This document shows, piece by piece, positions 45,898 to 57,860 of a stretch of 64,000 nt of DNA. Origin of the DNA: Phyto melanocephala (lineage: Eukaryota > Arthropoda > Insecta > Diptera > Rhinophoridae); NCBI GenBank assembly GCA_941918925.1, contig OW799237.1, positions 56,718,997 through 56,782,996 of the forward strand, given 5' to 3'. Positions within the stretch are counted from its first letter, which is position 1. Each line of letters begins with the position of its first letter. The position numbers and the translations under genes are program-made. The notes below the pieces were generated by a model, which was not told the origin of the DNA, ran no database searches, and was given only the letters and a program-made list of their open reading frames with translations.

Positions 45898-46255
45898 CAG
45901 TCGACCCTTCATATAGCGAATTCACACAGAGAAAATTCCTAATATCGATAGGCCTACTTTAATTTTTTCTTTATTTCCAACTGTTTGGGGATCCCCAAAT
46001 TCAATGTGCGTAAAAGAAAATTGTTTGGCAATACTCATTGTAGGTATGTATGTATGTACATATGAGGACAAAACAAACAAACACGCACGAGAGCTAAATT
46101 TTAGGCTGATAAATTTTTTCATTATAACAAAATTCACGGTATGAAAGTTCTTAAGATCACAATATAATAAAAGTATGTATGTATGTACAAAAAATTTGCT
46201 CTAATTCTTAATTAGAGCGTTCTGTATGGTAGTTCACTAGAGGGAACTTTGACTA
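45898..46255. mobile_element. probable pogo-like MITE, degenerate
   Basis: Left end CAGTCGACCCTTCATATAGC after TA, and right end (inverted) TAGTCAAAGTTCCCTCTAGT before TA. About 15 of 25 terminal positions match. The AGCGAATTC/AGTGAACTA text resembles pogo-group ends. Confidence 0.4.
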
Positions 46256-47200
46256 TATGTATGCATGTTTGCACATACATACATACAAATATACAAATTT
46301 ATATTAATATACATGAATGTTAATAAATATATTCATATGGTACATAAATATAAGACGACCTTAAGTTTCAACGTTTTTTTAAGTTTTTTTTTTATTAAAA
46401 TTCAATTGCATACCAATGCGCAGGCACTCATGTACTCAGTAACTCTGGCTCTGCAAGTTCATACATACTACGTACATATGTGTGTATATAGACGACTAGA
46501 TAAATCGGTGTCGATCGATGTATGTATGAATGTATTAATGTACATATATAGATATACGTATGTGAGCAAACACAAGTACGGACAAGTTTTTGCTTAAAAT
46601 TAGAAACACTTGTTGTTTGCAAGAGAAAAAATGTTTCTTAAAATAAACACTGATTGTATGTACATATACTACATAAGTATAGTATTATTTTCGATGTTAT
46701 TTTTTTTTGCATATTTTTTTTTTACCAATAAACTATTTTTATACCAATACCAAATGTGATTTTTTCCTAAAAATATCACAAACAACTTGCAAGCTCACCG
46801 TCAGACAAGTGGCTAACAAACTTTGTTTACTTGTTTAAAGTTACATTTATACACATACATATGTACATACATTGTTCCATTCACAACTTGTCGTATGAGT
46901 TGTGTCGTCTGATTTTACAATAATGTACAAATGATGTTATGGGTAATTTCTGTTTTAATATTTAGTATTATAGATACAATTCATACGATAGGTTGAGAAT
47001 TACACAATAATGTACGTATGTATGTACATTTGTATATAGCATTTAAGTATGTATACAAACATAAATTCACATTTCTTAGACATCGTTTATGCTGTTGCAG
47101 ACATGGTTGCTATTACCGCCAATCATCAATACCACCCCAGAAAAGATACTAGATGTTAAGAAATAGTTTGTATACCATTTCCTCACACATAGAATTATTC
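46256..47200. other. unassigned DNA with ATGTATGT microsatellites
   Basis: Frequent ACATACATAT/ATGTATGT runs. No gene recognised. Confidence 0.4.
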
Positions 47201-47202
47201 CA

Positions 47203-47333
47203 GGGGCCGAATTACGGCATTCGATATCGATCGAAATTGCAATCGAACGTTAAAGTTTTCCTTACATTTTGTATTGAATTCTAATTAGAATTCTATCATT
47301 TTCGATCGATATCGAATGCCGTAATTCGGCCCC
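47203..47333. mobile_element. palindromic MITE (GGGGCCGAATTACGG arms)
   Basis: Arms of about 34 bp, GGGGCCGAATTACGGCATTC to ATCGATCGAAA, perfect inverses at both ends of 131 bp. The outer bases CCA/AGG extend the match. The interior includes the 18-bp perfect palindrome GAATTCTAATTAGAATTC at 47276-47293. Superfamily and target duplication unclear. Confidence 0.75.
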
Positions 47334-47550
47334 AGGACTTTTGACATCGCCGACGATAAAAATATGAGGTTTCAGTAAAGTTTTTGTGAAAAAATTACAT
47401 TTTCGTACAATTCTGGATAATTTATTTTACAAATTTAAAGAAATTGAGTGGGGAAATTTTTAGGGTATTTTAATACTTAATTTTCTTTGTTTATGTATCC
47501 CCAATTGTCCAATAATAAAGGTTGTATAGAAGATGTACGTGGAAGCTAAA

Positions 47551-48090
47551 ACAAGTTAGAGTGCTATATTCGGCCGTGCCGAATCTTTTATACCCTTCAC
47601 AACGTGTAGTCATGCAAAAACTATTGTTTGTATCACCGTTCATCTCACATGAATCACGTACATACATATAAAAAACATACATATATAAAAACATCCCATT
47701 GTGAAATTATAAATTGAGTTTACGTATGTTTGTTTAAAAAAAAAAATAAATAAAAAAGAATAAAAAAAAATAAAAAAAACAAAATAAAATAAAAACAAAA
47801 TAAAAAAAAACAAAATAAATAAAAATATAAATAATATAATAAATGGCTCAGCTGGGATTCGATGCCACGCTTGCTCTAAAAAGTATACCACGTTTGTATG
47901 TATGTAAGTATGTTGCTGTTGTATGTTGTTGTTGTGGCAAAAATATGAGGTGGTCGTGGTTTTTTGCTCATATTTTAATACCGATCTGCTCCCGAATATT
48001 TCCAATATTTTAATACTTTTCGCGGGTCCAGGCGATGCCGGGGGGCTTCAAAAAGTTGAATTTAGCATACACACGGGCAGACTGCCAGAT
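47551..48090 (+). repeat. DINE-B copy, standard core orientation, 3' truncated
   Basis: TTCGGCCGTGCCGAA near 47568. The core contains TGGCTCAGCTGGGATTCGAT at 47843 on the same strand as the element. The 3' variant block CGCGGGTCCAGGCGATGCC is at 48019. It ends in CACACGGGCAGACTGCC without the hairpin. Confidence 0.7.
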
Positions 48091-48120
48091 TTAAATTTTA
48101 CCTCAATATATTACAATGCA

Positions 48121-48300
48121 ATATTAAACATTATAAAGGGTGTCCAAACTTTAAGTATCTCAATGGTCAATGAAAAATCGATACTGGCAGATGATCTGAA
48201 GCTCTTTGTGGCGAAAAATTATATAATGAGTTAACTTGATCCACATAATCTTTAATTTTTAATCGGAAACTATTTGTAATAAACTGAAATAAAAATATTT
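48121..48300 (+). pseudogene. mariner scrap
   Basis: AAGGGTGTCCAAACTTTAAG, then ISMVNEKSILADDLKLFVAK, which parallels the VNGxxYRxML..FL segment of the rosa-like mariner at position 155. Confidence 0.4.
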
Positions 48301-48321
48301 TGAAAAACCACAAAAAAAAAA

Positions 48322-48882
48322 AAACAAGTAACAGTGCTATATTCGGCCGTGCCGAATCTTATATACCCTTCACAACGTGTAGTCATGCAATAACACTTGT
48401 TTGTATCACCATTCATCTCATATAAAATACATACATACATGTAAAAAAAAAATTACAAAAAAAATATATTAAAAATATAAAAAAAAATAATAGAACAAAT
48501 TAAAAAAAAAATTTAAAAAAATTTAAAAAAATTTTTTTTAAAAAACTTAAAAAAATATAAAAAAAAATTATAAAATATAAATAATATATTAAATAAAATA
48601 AAATAAAATTTTTTTGGCTCAGCTGGAATTCGATGCCACGTTTACTTTAACCAGTATGTATATAGGATGTTGTTGTAATTCTAAAAAAAACGAGGTGGTC
48701 GTGGTTTTATGCTCAAATCTCAGAAAGTTATAAGGCGATTGTGCTGAATTTCAATAGCGATTCATTCCTGGATATTTCCAAAATATATACTTTATGGGGT
48801 CGGAAATGAAAATTGTACAAATTTCACACGGAATGACAAAGCTATATATACCCTTGTGCACCACAGGTGAAGGGTATAAAAA
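48322..48882 (+). repeat. DINE-B copy, standard core orientation
   Basis: Complete 5' palindrome and 3' hairpin with GGGTATAAAAA. Core TTGGCTCAGCTGGAATTCGA at 48612. The cggacagacgg segment is deleted near 48781. Confidence 0.75.
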
Positions 48883-50156
48883 AACAAATTGGTTTATTGA
48901 AATTAAAATGATACCTTCCATTGGACATCCTTTATTTATCTTACATATTAAAAGTATGATAAAGGCATTTGGTATTTTATTTCTGCTTTGTTAACTACTA
49001 AACGTATTAACATAAAATCCGCTTATATTTACTATGTTCACACACACGTCTCAATTGTCAATTTTTAATATTATCGCAATTAAAGGCCTTATTGAGGTCA
49101 ATTTATCATACTATAAATTACTTTTAAATTAAGCAATATATACTTAATTGTTTACTTATTGTCTTAAAACTCGAAATACAACTCTTGAGAAGTATGTTCA
49201 GTGAGAAGAAAATTCTATAGGTGGCATTTCTAATGTCAAACATTTATACAAAAAACAAAAATTAAGAAAATGAAAAATTTTTGATGAAAATTTTAAAAAA
49301 ATGTTTAAAAAAATTCAAATACATCCATATAAGTATACATATGTATATATATATTTATTATATTTATATATTTATTAATATAATTGTAAATATATTTTAT
49401 GAACAAGAAAACCACTGAAGAGAAGGCATTATTTGATTTGGTATAAATACATCGTATTTTTACATCTATCAAATGCTAATGGAGTAAGATAAATTGAGTA
49501 TGTGTGAATAGTTATTTTGATTGCTCAATCAACGCTAAATTGAAACAATTAAAAATATCTGTCTGAACAGGGTATTAATCCTCGCTAAATTCACAAAATT
49601 ATCTCGGAGGTAATTCAAAAAAAAAAAAAAATAATAGGTTGTCATTAAAAATTTTTTTATGAAAATCAAAACGATTTGAGTTAATGTCTAGCGCCTTTTA
49701 GTGAAAAATAGTTGAAATCGTTGATTTACATTTTTTAGCACTCAAGCAGTTTAAGCAAACAAAAATGAACTGTAATACCGCGTATGTATTTATATAAATA
49801 TGTACGTGTTTAATTGTTGTGCATCTAACCCATTTTTATACATTCCAGTTGCATTAGCAGAAAAAAACAACATAAAATGATTATTTTTCTTCATGTTTTG
49901 ATTTACACCCACAAGTTCTAAATTTTGTGGCAACAAATGTCGTTTACTTTACCTAAATCTATTTTAAATAAAACTATTTTACGCTATTTCTTAAAAAGAA
50001 ACACAATACTATAAAGCAATTAAAAAAATAAAGCAGTAATATGAACGTAGTAGTAAAAAATAGGGATGGTTATTGAATATGCTTGTGTGGAAAGTAACGA
50101 AACATGTGGGCAAATTATAGAGGAAAACATTTTTTAACCAATGCTGATGAAAAGGT
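48883..50156. other. unassigned AT-rich DNA
   Basis: 1.3 kb with no recognised gene or family. TATATAT-rich stretch near 49340. Confidence 0.4.
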
Positions 50157-50484
50157 GAAAAAGGGTATATATAGGTTTGTCATTCCGTGTGAAATTTGTA
50201 CAATTTTCATTTCCGACACCAGAAAGTATATATTTTCTGAAAGCTTATGAAAAGGGGAGTCGATTAAGCTCTGCCAGTCTGACCGTGTGTATGTTGCAAC
50301 AACTTTTTGAAGACATCGCCTGGACCCGCGTGAAGAATTAATATATTGCAATTATTCGGGAGTAGATCGGTATTGAAAATCATAAACATCGGTACATAAG
50401 GTACATAAACTAAGATATGAGGAAAAAACCACGACCACCTCGTTTTTTTCACAACAACAACATATTTACATACAAACGTGGTAA
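50157..50484 (-). repeat. DINE-B 3' half
   Basis: Minus orientation: ATTCCGTGTGAAATTTGTAC, AAAGTATATATTTTCTGAAAG, the CATCGCCTGGACCCGCG variant block, and ACCACGACCACCTCG. Truncated before the core. Confidence 0.7.
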
Positions 50485-50990
50485 AGCCTCGTTTACAAAA
50501 ATTGTATTTGTAACATTTGTTTGGGTAATCATTTTTAAGACATCACTGTCATAACAAAATTTTGAGTTGAATTTTAATAAATCCTTAGATTGAATTAATG
50601 ATGATAAAGTGTTTACCTGAAGCCGGACGCTAAATTCAAATTGTGGCAGATACCACCATTAATGTACAAATTTGGTTGAACTTTTTTAAGCAGAGCCTGC
50701 ACACAATTACACACTTAATATAGGAATTTCATTATCCTGTAAAACGTTAATAATAGCATTACAAATCGATTGAGCGAATCCATCAGGTACATAACTAAGA
50801 ACTAACTAAAATCGTTAAACACATTTTCCCACATATAAACGTACTAAATTGGCCAAAATTTTGATACTGTGCAGTTCGTAGTTTCGCATTTTAGTATTTA
50901 CAACAGCACTCTCACTTGTTCACAGTGTAAAGGGTATAATAAGGGCGCTTATTTGGATGGGTCAAATTATTGTTACTGGCCACTAACTTA
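50485..50990. other. unassigned DNA with a DINE 5'-end scrap
   Basis: Only AGCACTCTCACTTGTTCAC and AAGGGTATAAT at 50904-50940 are recognisable, a minus-orientation DINE terminus. Confidence 0.4.
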
Positions 50991-52240
50991 ATTTACTATT
51001 TTTATATCATAAAATTTGTTATTTTTTTAACAACTGCAACCGATATAGAATAATTTTTTTAATATTAAAATATGTTTTATTTCCTTTGTTTTAGTTCGAT
51101 TTTATTATAATTTATTTGTTTATATTTAGTCTCAAAATGAAACTAAAAGTATTTCTGCAATAAGCGTGGGTTAAAGAAGGCTTGTTAAGGCAATATCTGC
51201 TAATGAATTCAACTTCGATGTCAAAAAAGTGTCACACAGACTCCACTTGACAATTCGCGTACTGAAACAAAGAGTTATTATTTATTCATTCACGAAATTT
51301 CAACTTCCTACATCAAATTTGTAGGGTTTTAAATTTAATAAATAGTAGAATAGTATGTCTTATATGGGAGGTGGGAGTTAAAGTATGAGTGTAAAGGTAA
51401 TTTCTGCTAATGTATTCTACTGAGATATTGAAACACAGAGACCTTTACTCCTACAACCTCTTTTTGATAAATTATATGAATTTAAGGAAAATCGGTTTAT
51501 GGGAGGTGGGGTGTCACCTTTATTTTCTGATATTACATTACTTTTTACCAAAACGGAAATACAATTTCAGCATCGCAAATCTATTTTTGTCTGTTTATAA
51601 GCCTTTAAATTTTGTAATAGTATGTAATGCCATAAGTAAAAGACGGGCGTTAAAGTATGCTTGCCAAATTAATTTCTACTAAGGAGTTTAACACATTAAG
51701 GGCCATTATTACAACTTGCCGACAAAGTTAATGTTAATAAAAGGTAACGCTTGTTAACGTAAGCCATAAACTGACCATTAAGTATTTTTCGTTATTGCAA
51801 CCTCCCTGTAAAATAAACTGTATTTTTTTAATATGGCAGCACCAAAGCAAATACATTCTGAATTTTTTTAGTTCTTTAAAAACAAAATGGCAACGACAAA
51901 CGAATAGTAAACAATTCCTTTATACCGTAGAAAATATGGTAACTTTAAATTTATAAGCCTCACGTTAAAAGTTAAAGGTAGAGTGATCTTTCCTTTGACA
52001 CATCGAACACTTTTAATTTTAAGTGAAGTTGTAATAACGTAAAACTAGTTATCTGTCCGATAACATCCTTACTTAAGTTATCGGTAAGTAATAATAATGG
52101 CCCAAAGTGGGCGTTTCACTTAAATTTTTCGTTACTACAATAATAGTGACCAAATAGCTATTATTGCGATTTTTTTAGCATTCTAATCTAATTATGTTTT
52201 ATGACGATTGAAATTAAAAATAGACCACAAGAAGTTCAAA
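50991..52240 (+). repeat. old diverged DINE-A copy
   Basis: Recognisable by TATATGGGAGGTGGGAGTTA (51361), GGGCGTTAAAGTATGCTTGCC and TTTATGGGAGGTGGGGTGTC. Much more diverged than the other copies, and interrupted by a MITE at 51700-52103. Confidence 0.55.
51700..52103. mobile_element. MITE with GGGCCATTATTA termini
   Basis: GGGCCATTATTACAACTTGC at the left and (inverted) GGGCCATTATTATTACTTAC at the right, continuing CGA..AA. TTAA precedes the left end and AAAG follows the right, so a TTAA duplication is possible but not clear. Confidence 0.65.
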
Positions 52241-52282
52241 GTTTAATTTTAATAAAGTATATAAATAAATTTAGCATTATTC

Positions 52283-53128
52283 ATTATACCCTTCACAGTA
52301 GGTGTAAGGGCATATATAAGTTTGTAATTCCGTGTGAAATTTCTACAATTTTCATTTCCGACCCCATAAAGAATATATTTTCGGAAAGCTTATGAATTGT
52401 CCGTCTGTCCGCGTGTATGTTGAAAACAAATTTTTAAAGCGCCCAGACATTCCAAATACCCGGTACCTAACCAAAATATCAGATATATCCGGGAGCAGAT
52501 ATAATGGAACAACCTAGACCACCTCTTATTTTCACGCCAATACAAACTGGATGAACGTAGGTTCCAATCCCAGTTATGACAAAAAAAAAAAATTTTTTTT
52601 GTTTTTTATTTATTTTTTTATTTAAAAGAAATTTTGTTTTATTGGTTGTTGGGTTTAAGCTGGTCTATATGCATTTACTGGTGCTTATGCCAGATCATCA
52701 GTATATCTGTAAACCACAAAATTTATGAAAAAGTTTAAAAATGTTACAAGCTTTATTTAAAATTTTCATAAACAATATGAGAATTCTAAATAAAACCAGA
52801 AACAAAAATAAAAACTTCCTTTAAACCCAATCACCAATTTTATTCTTTTCTATTTTTTTTATTTTTCTAATCCCTTATATATTCGGCTAACACATTGGTT
52901 AACACTAAATATATAATAAGGGCAACCGAAAGGACATAACAGTGAAATGCATATAGACCAGCTTAAACCCAACAACCAATAAAACAAAAATTTTGAAAAC
53001 TATTAGGAAATGTACTAATTAATTAGTAATTTTTTTTAATATTTTTTTTTTTTGATTTCTTTATTTTATGCATTTTTTTAACATACAAACATAACTCAAT
53101 TTATAATTTTACAATGGGATGTTTTTCA
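52283..53128 (-). repeat. DINE-B copy interrupted by a MITE
   Basis: Minus orientation: terminal ATACCCTTCAC...GTGTAAGGG hairpin, ACCCCATAAAGAATATATTT, GACCACCTC, a decayed core (GGTTCCAATCCCAGTTATG) and, past the MITE, the inner flank TATAATTTTACAATGGGATG at 53103, as in the copies at 6431 and 47551. The 5' palindrome is lost. Confidence 0.65.
52628..52994. mobile_element. MITE with ~47-bp inverted repeats
   Basis: TTTTATTGGTTGTTGGGTTT, AAGCTGGTCTATATGCATTT at the left and its inverse at the right. Arms match over about 47 bp with one or two differences. 367 bp, no coding frame. It sits inside the AT-rich core of the DINE-B copy, so the target duplication is hard to see. Confidence 0.8.
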
Positions 53129-53278
53129 GCGGATAAATTCATTATAAAGATAATGAAACATATATGTAAGTATGTATGTATGTACATATGTATGTAACAG
53201 AGAACAGAATGAAACCATTCGTGTTTGCTGCCTATTCACAAATTCATTGCTTTTGTAATGCCTCTGATTGATAATTAA

Positions 53279-55415
53279 ACAAGTAAGAGCACTATATTCG
53301 GCTGTGCCGAATCTTTTATACCCACCACCAATTTTGTGTACATTTAAAGCACAATATTTATTATTTTGTTAATCGCTATGGAATAATCTCCTTATAATAA
53401 AATATGTATCACTTTCTTTGTATAGGATGGTTAAATTTTAAGGGCCCATGTTGAAGGTGAACTACACCTAGTCTTTAAATTTGTTTTCTGCATTTCACTT
53501 GACATTTCTCAATCTCAAACTTACTCAATTTGATCCGTGGAAAGATACGTAAATAAACAACGCTTAAAAGTTATTCAGGTTTTTTATAAAAATGGGCGTT
53601 CAAATCAAAATGCATTTTGTGCACTTCGTAATTCTTTTGATCAACATAATCGTTCAAATTCGTCCACAATCCGGAGAATTGTAAAAAATATTTAAATTTC
53701 TGCAAAACAGGTCTGTATAAAATGTTAGAAGATCTGTGAATGCCTTCTTAGTTCGTTGAATGGGAACCACTGCTGGTTTTTGTGATAGTTCGGCAAAAGA
53801 GCAGTCAACCTCGACTCATCATCATGCCCAACAATTGAGCATCAACATTGTCATTGAAAATTTGGACCATCAGATAGAGGAGTGGCGTCAAGGATGGGGG
53901 TCCATTTGGCCGATATTTTGTTAAATATATAATTGAACCATACAAATATTATCACTACAAAAAGAAATAATAATAATTTCCTAAATAATTTGTGTTTTAT
54001 TTAAATTCAACATCGGTCCTTAAAATTTAACCAACCTTTATAACTTTGCTATGCTACTAAAATGCTTTTGTAAATGTAGTTTTTCAATGAAAGAAGGCGT
54101 GTCAATAAAGTTTCTGCTAATAAATACAACTTAGATATTTCAATATAGTCCTTTATTTTCCCAAAAACTTTGTCAATAGAGAAATTACATGAATTTAAGA
54201 TAAACCGTTATATGGGAGGTGGCCGTTAAAGTGGGCGTGTCACCTAAACTTTTTGACACAACAATAACATTGATTAGAAGGATATATGTAGCCAATTTGA
54301 TCATCATACCTCTAATTTTGGCGGTTTTATGAGCTTTTAAATTTCATTAACGGTAGATAACGTGAAAAGTGGGCGTTACAGTAGGCGTGTCAAAGTTGTT
54401 TTTGCGAAAGAGTACAACTTAGATGTTTCAATATAGCCCTTTATTATTCCAAAATCTTTATTAATAGAGAAATTATATGAATTTTACGTAAAACGTTATA
54501 TGGGAGGTGGGCTTTAAAGTAGGCGTGACACCTTAATTTTTTGGCACAGTAATAACATTGCCTAGGGGGATATACGTAGCAAATTTGATCATCATACCTC
54601 TAATTTTGGCGGTTTTATGAGCTTTTAAATTTCATTAACGGTAGATAACGTGAAAAGTGGGCGTTATAGTAGGCGTGTCACAGTTGTGTTTGCTAATGAG
54701 TACAACTAAGGTATTTCAATATAGTCCTTTATTATTCCAAAATCTTTATTAATAGAGAAATTATATGAATTTTAGGTAAAACGTTAAATGGGAGGTGGGC
54801 GTAAAAGTGGGCGTAGCACATTGATTTTCCGCTACAAAAAAGCCTCTTACAAAAAAGCAAAGTGTGCAAAATTTCAGAGTCGTACATCCAATTTTGTTGC
54901 TTTTTTGACGTTTTTGTTTTTAAATATACCGAAAAATATACTGTGCGGTATAAATTTTCGTACATTTTAATCGATAACTCCTTTCCTAATGCATAGATTT
55001 AGATAATTTTCGGGAAAAAATATTGTTTTTACTCAGGAAATATATATTCGAAGTTTCATGAGTCTACGTTAAGGTGTTTGGACACAATTCCATTTTATTC
55101 GATGTTCGAAGGACAGGGTTTTTTCGAACTACTCTTGCTTTTCGAGCTATAACTCTGTTCCTAATATTCCGATTTAGCCCATTTTCAATACCAAACATAC
55201 TTTGTCTATAAGAAAGATTCTGGCAAAATTTGAGCCCCCTAGCTTTTTCGGTGCGACCTCTATCGTGCTTTCAACAGACGGACGGACATAGCTAGATCGT
55301 CATCAAATCAAACCCTGATTCAGAATATATATACTTTATGGGGTCTAAAATTGATATTTCGATGTGTTACAAACGGAATGACAAAATGAATTTTTTTGGT
55401 GGCGGGTATAAAAAA
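53279..55415 (+). repeat. DINE-A copy, longest, with duplicated module
   Basis: Complete 5' end (TTCGGCTGTGCCGAA near 53300) and 3' end (TTGGTGGCGGGTATAAAAA). Compared with the copy at 23743 it has one extra ~290-bp internal unit: the block GATCATCATACCTCTAATTT, TGGCGGTTTTATGAGC, AACGTGAAAAGTGGGCGTTA occurs at 54299 and again at 54587. Confidence 0.75.
53424..54038 (+). mobile_element. mariner derivative nested in DINE-A
   Basis: Same element at the same DINE position as 23887-24512: TAGGATGGTTAAATTTTAAG to CTTAAAATTTAACCAACCTT, flanked by TA. The shared position means the insertion happened once and was copied with the DINE. Confidence 0.75.
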
Positions 55416-55939
55416 TATGTATTGACTTTTGCATACTCATTTCTTTTTTTGCTTGCACTCTCAACAATCTCTTTTTGTGATGATGTCATATGAAAGAACT
55501 GAAAACATTCGCAGCATTCGTTCAGAATTCCTTGACATTTGAGTGTAATGTTTGTAAACAACTAGTTTTGCTTATATATGTACATAAGCATATGTATATA
55601 TACATAAATAATTTATTATATGCATGGAAAAGGATACAATGTTTTATGTACATATGTACATGCGATTCTTTTCATTCGAAAAGAAGTTTGCTATATAAAG
55701 GTATACTTATATGTATAAACAAAAACAAAAGTTTCGTAAGCCGAGTCGCACTGTGTGGACACGCATTGAATTTCAAAAGAAAATTTTAAAAAAGTTTTCC
55801 AACAAATTTGTGTTTTTAAAGATCGTAATTTTTTCTAAGAATTTTGGCTACAATTTTTACTAATTTTTTTTTTGTATAAAAATCAATATACAGATGTACA
55901 TATATACATATGAATTTAAAAATCAAAAATAAAAAGTAC
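55416..55939. other. unassigned DNA
   Basis: No gene or repeat family recognised; ATATGTACAT runs near 55580-55660. Confidence 0.4.
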
Positions 55940-55948
55940 ATTTGATTC

Positions 55949-56440
55949 ATGTGTGTGAAGTTAAATATGCCGAGTTAAATATGTTTTGACATAAGAACAT
56001 ATTTAACTTACAAGTTAAATATGTTATGACGTAACGACATATTTAACTCAAAAGTTAAATATGTTTCAACGCAACGATGTTATAAACAAAAATAAAATAT
56101 CCTAAATTCAAAAACATCAAATAATAAAAAAATTAATAACAAAAATAATTTTTTTTATAATTTTTTTTGTATATACATACATACATATAGAATTGTATTT
56201 GCGGATTTTTTTAAAAATTTTTAAAATTTGCACTATGAGAAAATCATTGAATCTCTGAGGGATTTTGGACATATTTGGGCAAACCCTCCTATGGCAAAGG
56301 AAGACAATTTTTTGCTCTAATTAACTGTATAACTCAGAATTCTAAAATGTATTTGTGAATTTTTTAAAAAAAATTTTAACTTCTAAATATGTTCTTACGT
56401 TAAAACATATTTAACTCGACATATTTACTTCACACACGTA
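55949..56440. mobile_element. Mutator-like MITE with 9-bp target duplication
   Basis: Flanked by ATTTGATTC at 55940-55948 and 56441-56449. Terminal inverted repeats of about 55 bp start AYGTGTGTGAAGT and run through AAATATGTTTTRACRTAAGA. Three further AGTTAAATATG/CATATTTAACT palindromic units follow inside the left arm. A 9-bp duplication with long arms fits Mutator-like elements. No transposase. Confidence 0.7.
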
Positions 56441-56449
56441 TTTGATTCA

Positions 56450-56869
56450 TGATTTTTCTATATGCATATATTATGAATAATTATTAGTTTCTTTGACCTT
56501 TTATAATAATTTATAATTTTATAATTTTTTATTATTGAAAAGACCTAAAGCTAAAAAAACTATTATATATGCATATATTATGTATAAACATATGTACATA
56601 TAATCATAAAGAAAGCTACCATTTCTTTAGAGAATTTTGATGTGTATAGTTGAATGTTTTGTTGTAAAGTAAGCTCAGTATTTGTTGCTTACTTTCCTTA
56701 GTTTACTTTTGTAGAGGACAAGCAATGTATGATTCGTTATTTGTTACACTCCCTTATTGTGAATTATGTCATGCATTGCTTTACTAAATTGATGTATGTA
56801 TATTGTCAACAAAGGCTCTTTTTTGAGATTGTATTCAAAGACATAAAATAGACCAATCAAACCGTTCTC
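56450..56869. other. unassigned DNA
   Basis: No feature recognised. Confidence 0.35.
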
Positions 56870-56995
56870 TGGTATGTACGTATTTCATATTAATGAGATA
56901 AATGGTGATATAAACAATTGTTATTGCATGACTACACGTTGTGAAGGGTATTTAAGATTCGGCACGGTCGAATATAGCACTCTTACTTGTTCTAT
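56870..56995 (-). repeat. DINE-B 5' end
   Basis: TTGCATGACTACACGTTGTG, AAGGGTATTTAAGA, TTCGGCACGGTCGAA (palindrome with one change), CACTCTTACTTGTT. Truncated before the core. Confidence 0.7.
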
Positions 56996-57495
56996 TATAC
57001 AATCTATTTAGTTTGAAGTAAATGTTGTTGTTACTTCAATCATTCAATTGACACATAACAAATTTGTGTCCGTTTTAAGGAAAAATTTTTTTGAAAAAAA
57101 GTATTTTCGTTGTGGTATAGAGTATAATAAACACACACATAAAAACATTATTCGTTTCAAAATACATATGTATATCAAACGATCCATACTCGTAAATGGC
57201 AAACCTTTCACTAAATAAATAATAGTTCTGATAGCATGTGCTTAACAGCCTTCAGCCTTGCCAGACCGGCGGTATAGAAATCTCTTAATGGGCAACTCTT
57301 TATGTATGTATATATACTTTAAATAAATAAATTGGACTTAGCGACAACTGGTAACATACACATATACTTAGCTTTATAATTGTTTTGATTAAACAGCAAA
57401 CACTTACCTGTAAAGAAAAAAATAAATGAAAAATTTATGTTATTGATTCTGATTTTACTTTATGTATAAATAAATAACTTTACTTTTTCAAAAAT
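56996..57495. other. unassigned DNA
   Basis: No feature recognised. Confidence 0.35.
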
Positions 57496-57860
57496 GTTTA
57501 TACGAAGGTTGCTTTTTATATTTCGGAATTGGGCAATCCCAGTCCTGCAATCTGGCAATTGACGTTCCTAAAGTTAGACATTTTTGACAGTGACTTGAAA
57601 AATTCAAGTCGGCCAAAAAATTGAATGAAATCAACAACAGTGCATCGATGGACTCAATTTTTAACCAGTGTTTATCGATGGTTTACTAAATTCAATCGTG
57701 GTCGTAGTTCGCTCAATGACGAGTTTCGTAAAGGTTGTCCGAAATGGGTTGTTGTTTGAAAAAACATTGATGCTGTTCGTAAAATGATACTGCAGGATCG
57801 TCATATTACTTATCGTGAGATTGAGGCGAACTTAAATATTAGTGCGACCAGCATACATTA

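Noticed and set aside
46265..46597. 110-codon frame rich in Tyr/Val/His
   Set aside because: Produced by ATGTATGT/ACATACAT microsatellites (MYVCM, HTYIH patterns).
47640..48005. Phe/Leu-rich 121-codon minus-strand frame resembling a membrane protein
   Set aside because: It is the AT-rich DINE-B core read backwards; hydrophobicity comes from poly-T.
24986..54970. Repeated MGGGRKSGR... frames at 24986 and 54788
   Set aside because: Translations of the GGGAGGTGGGCG module of DINE-A.
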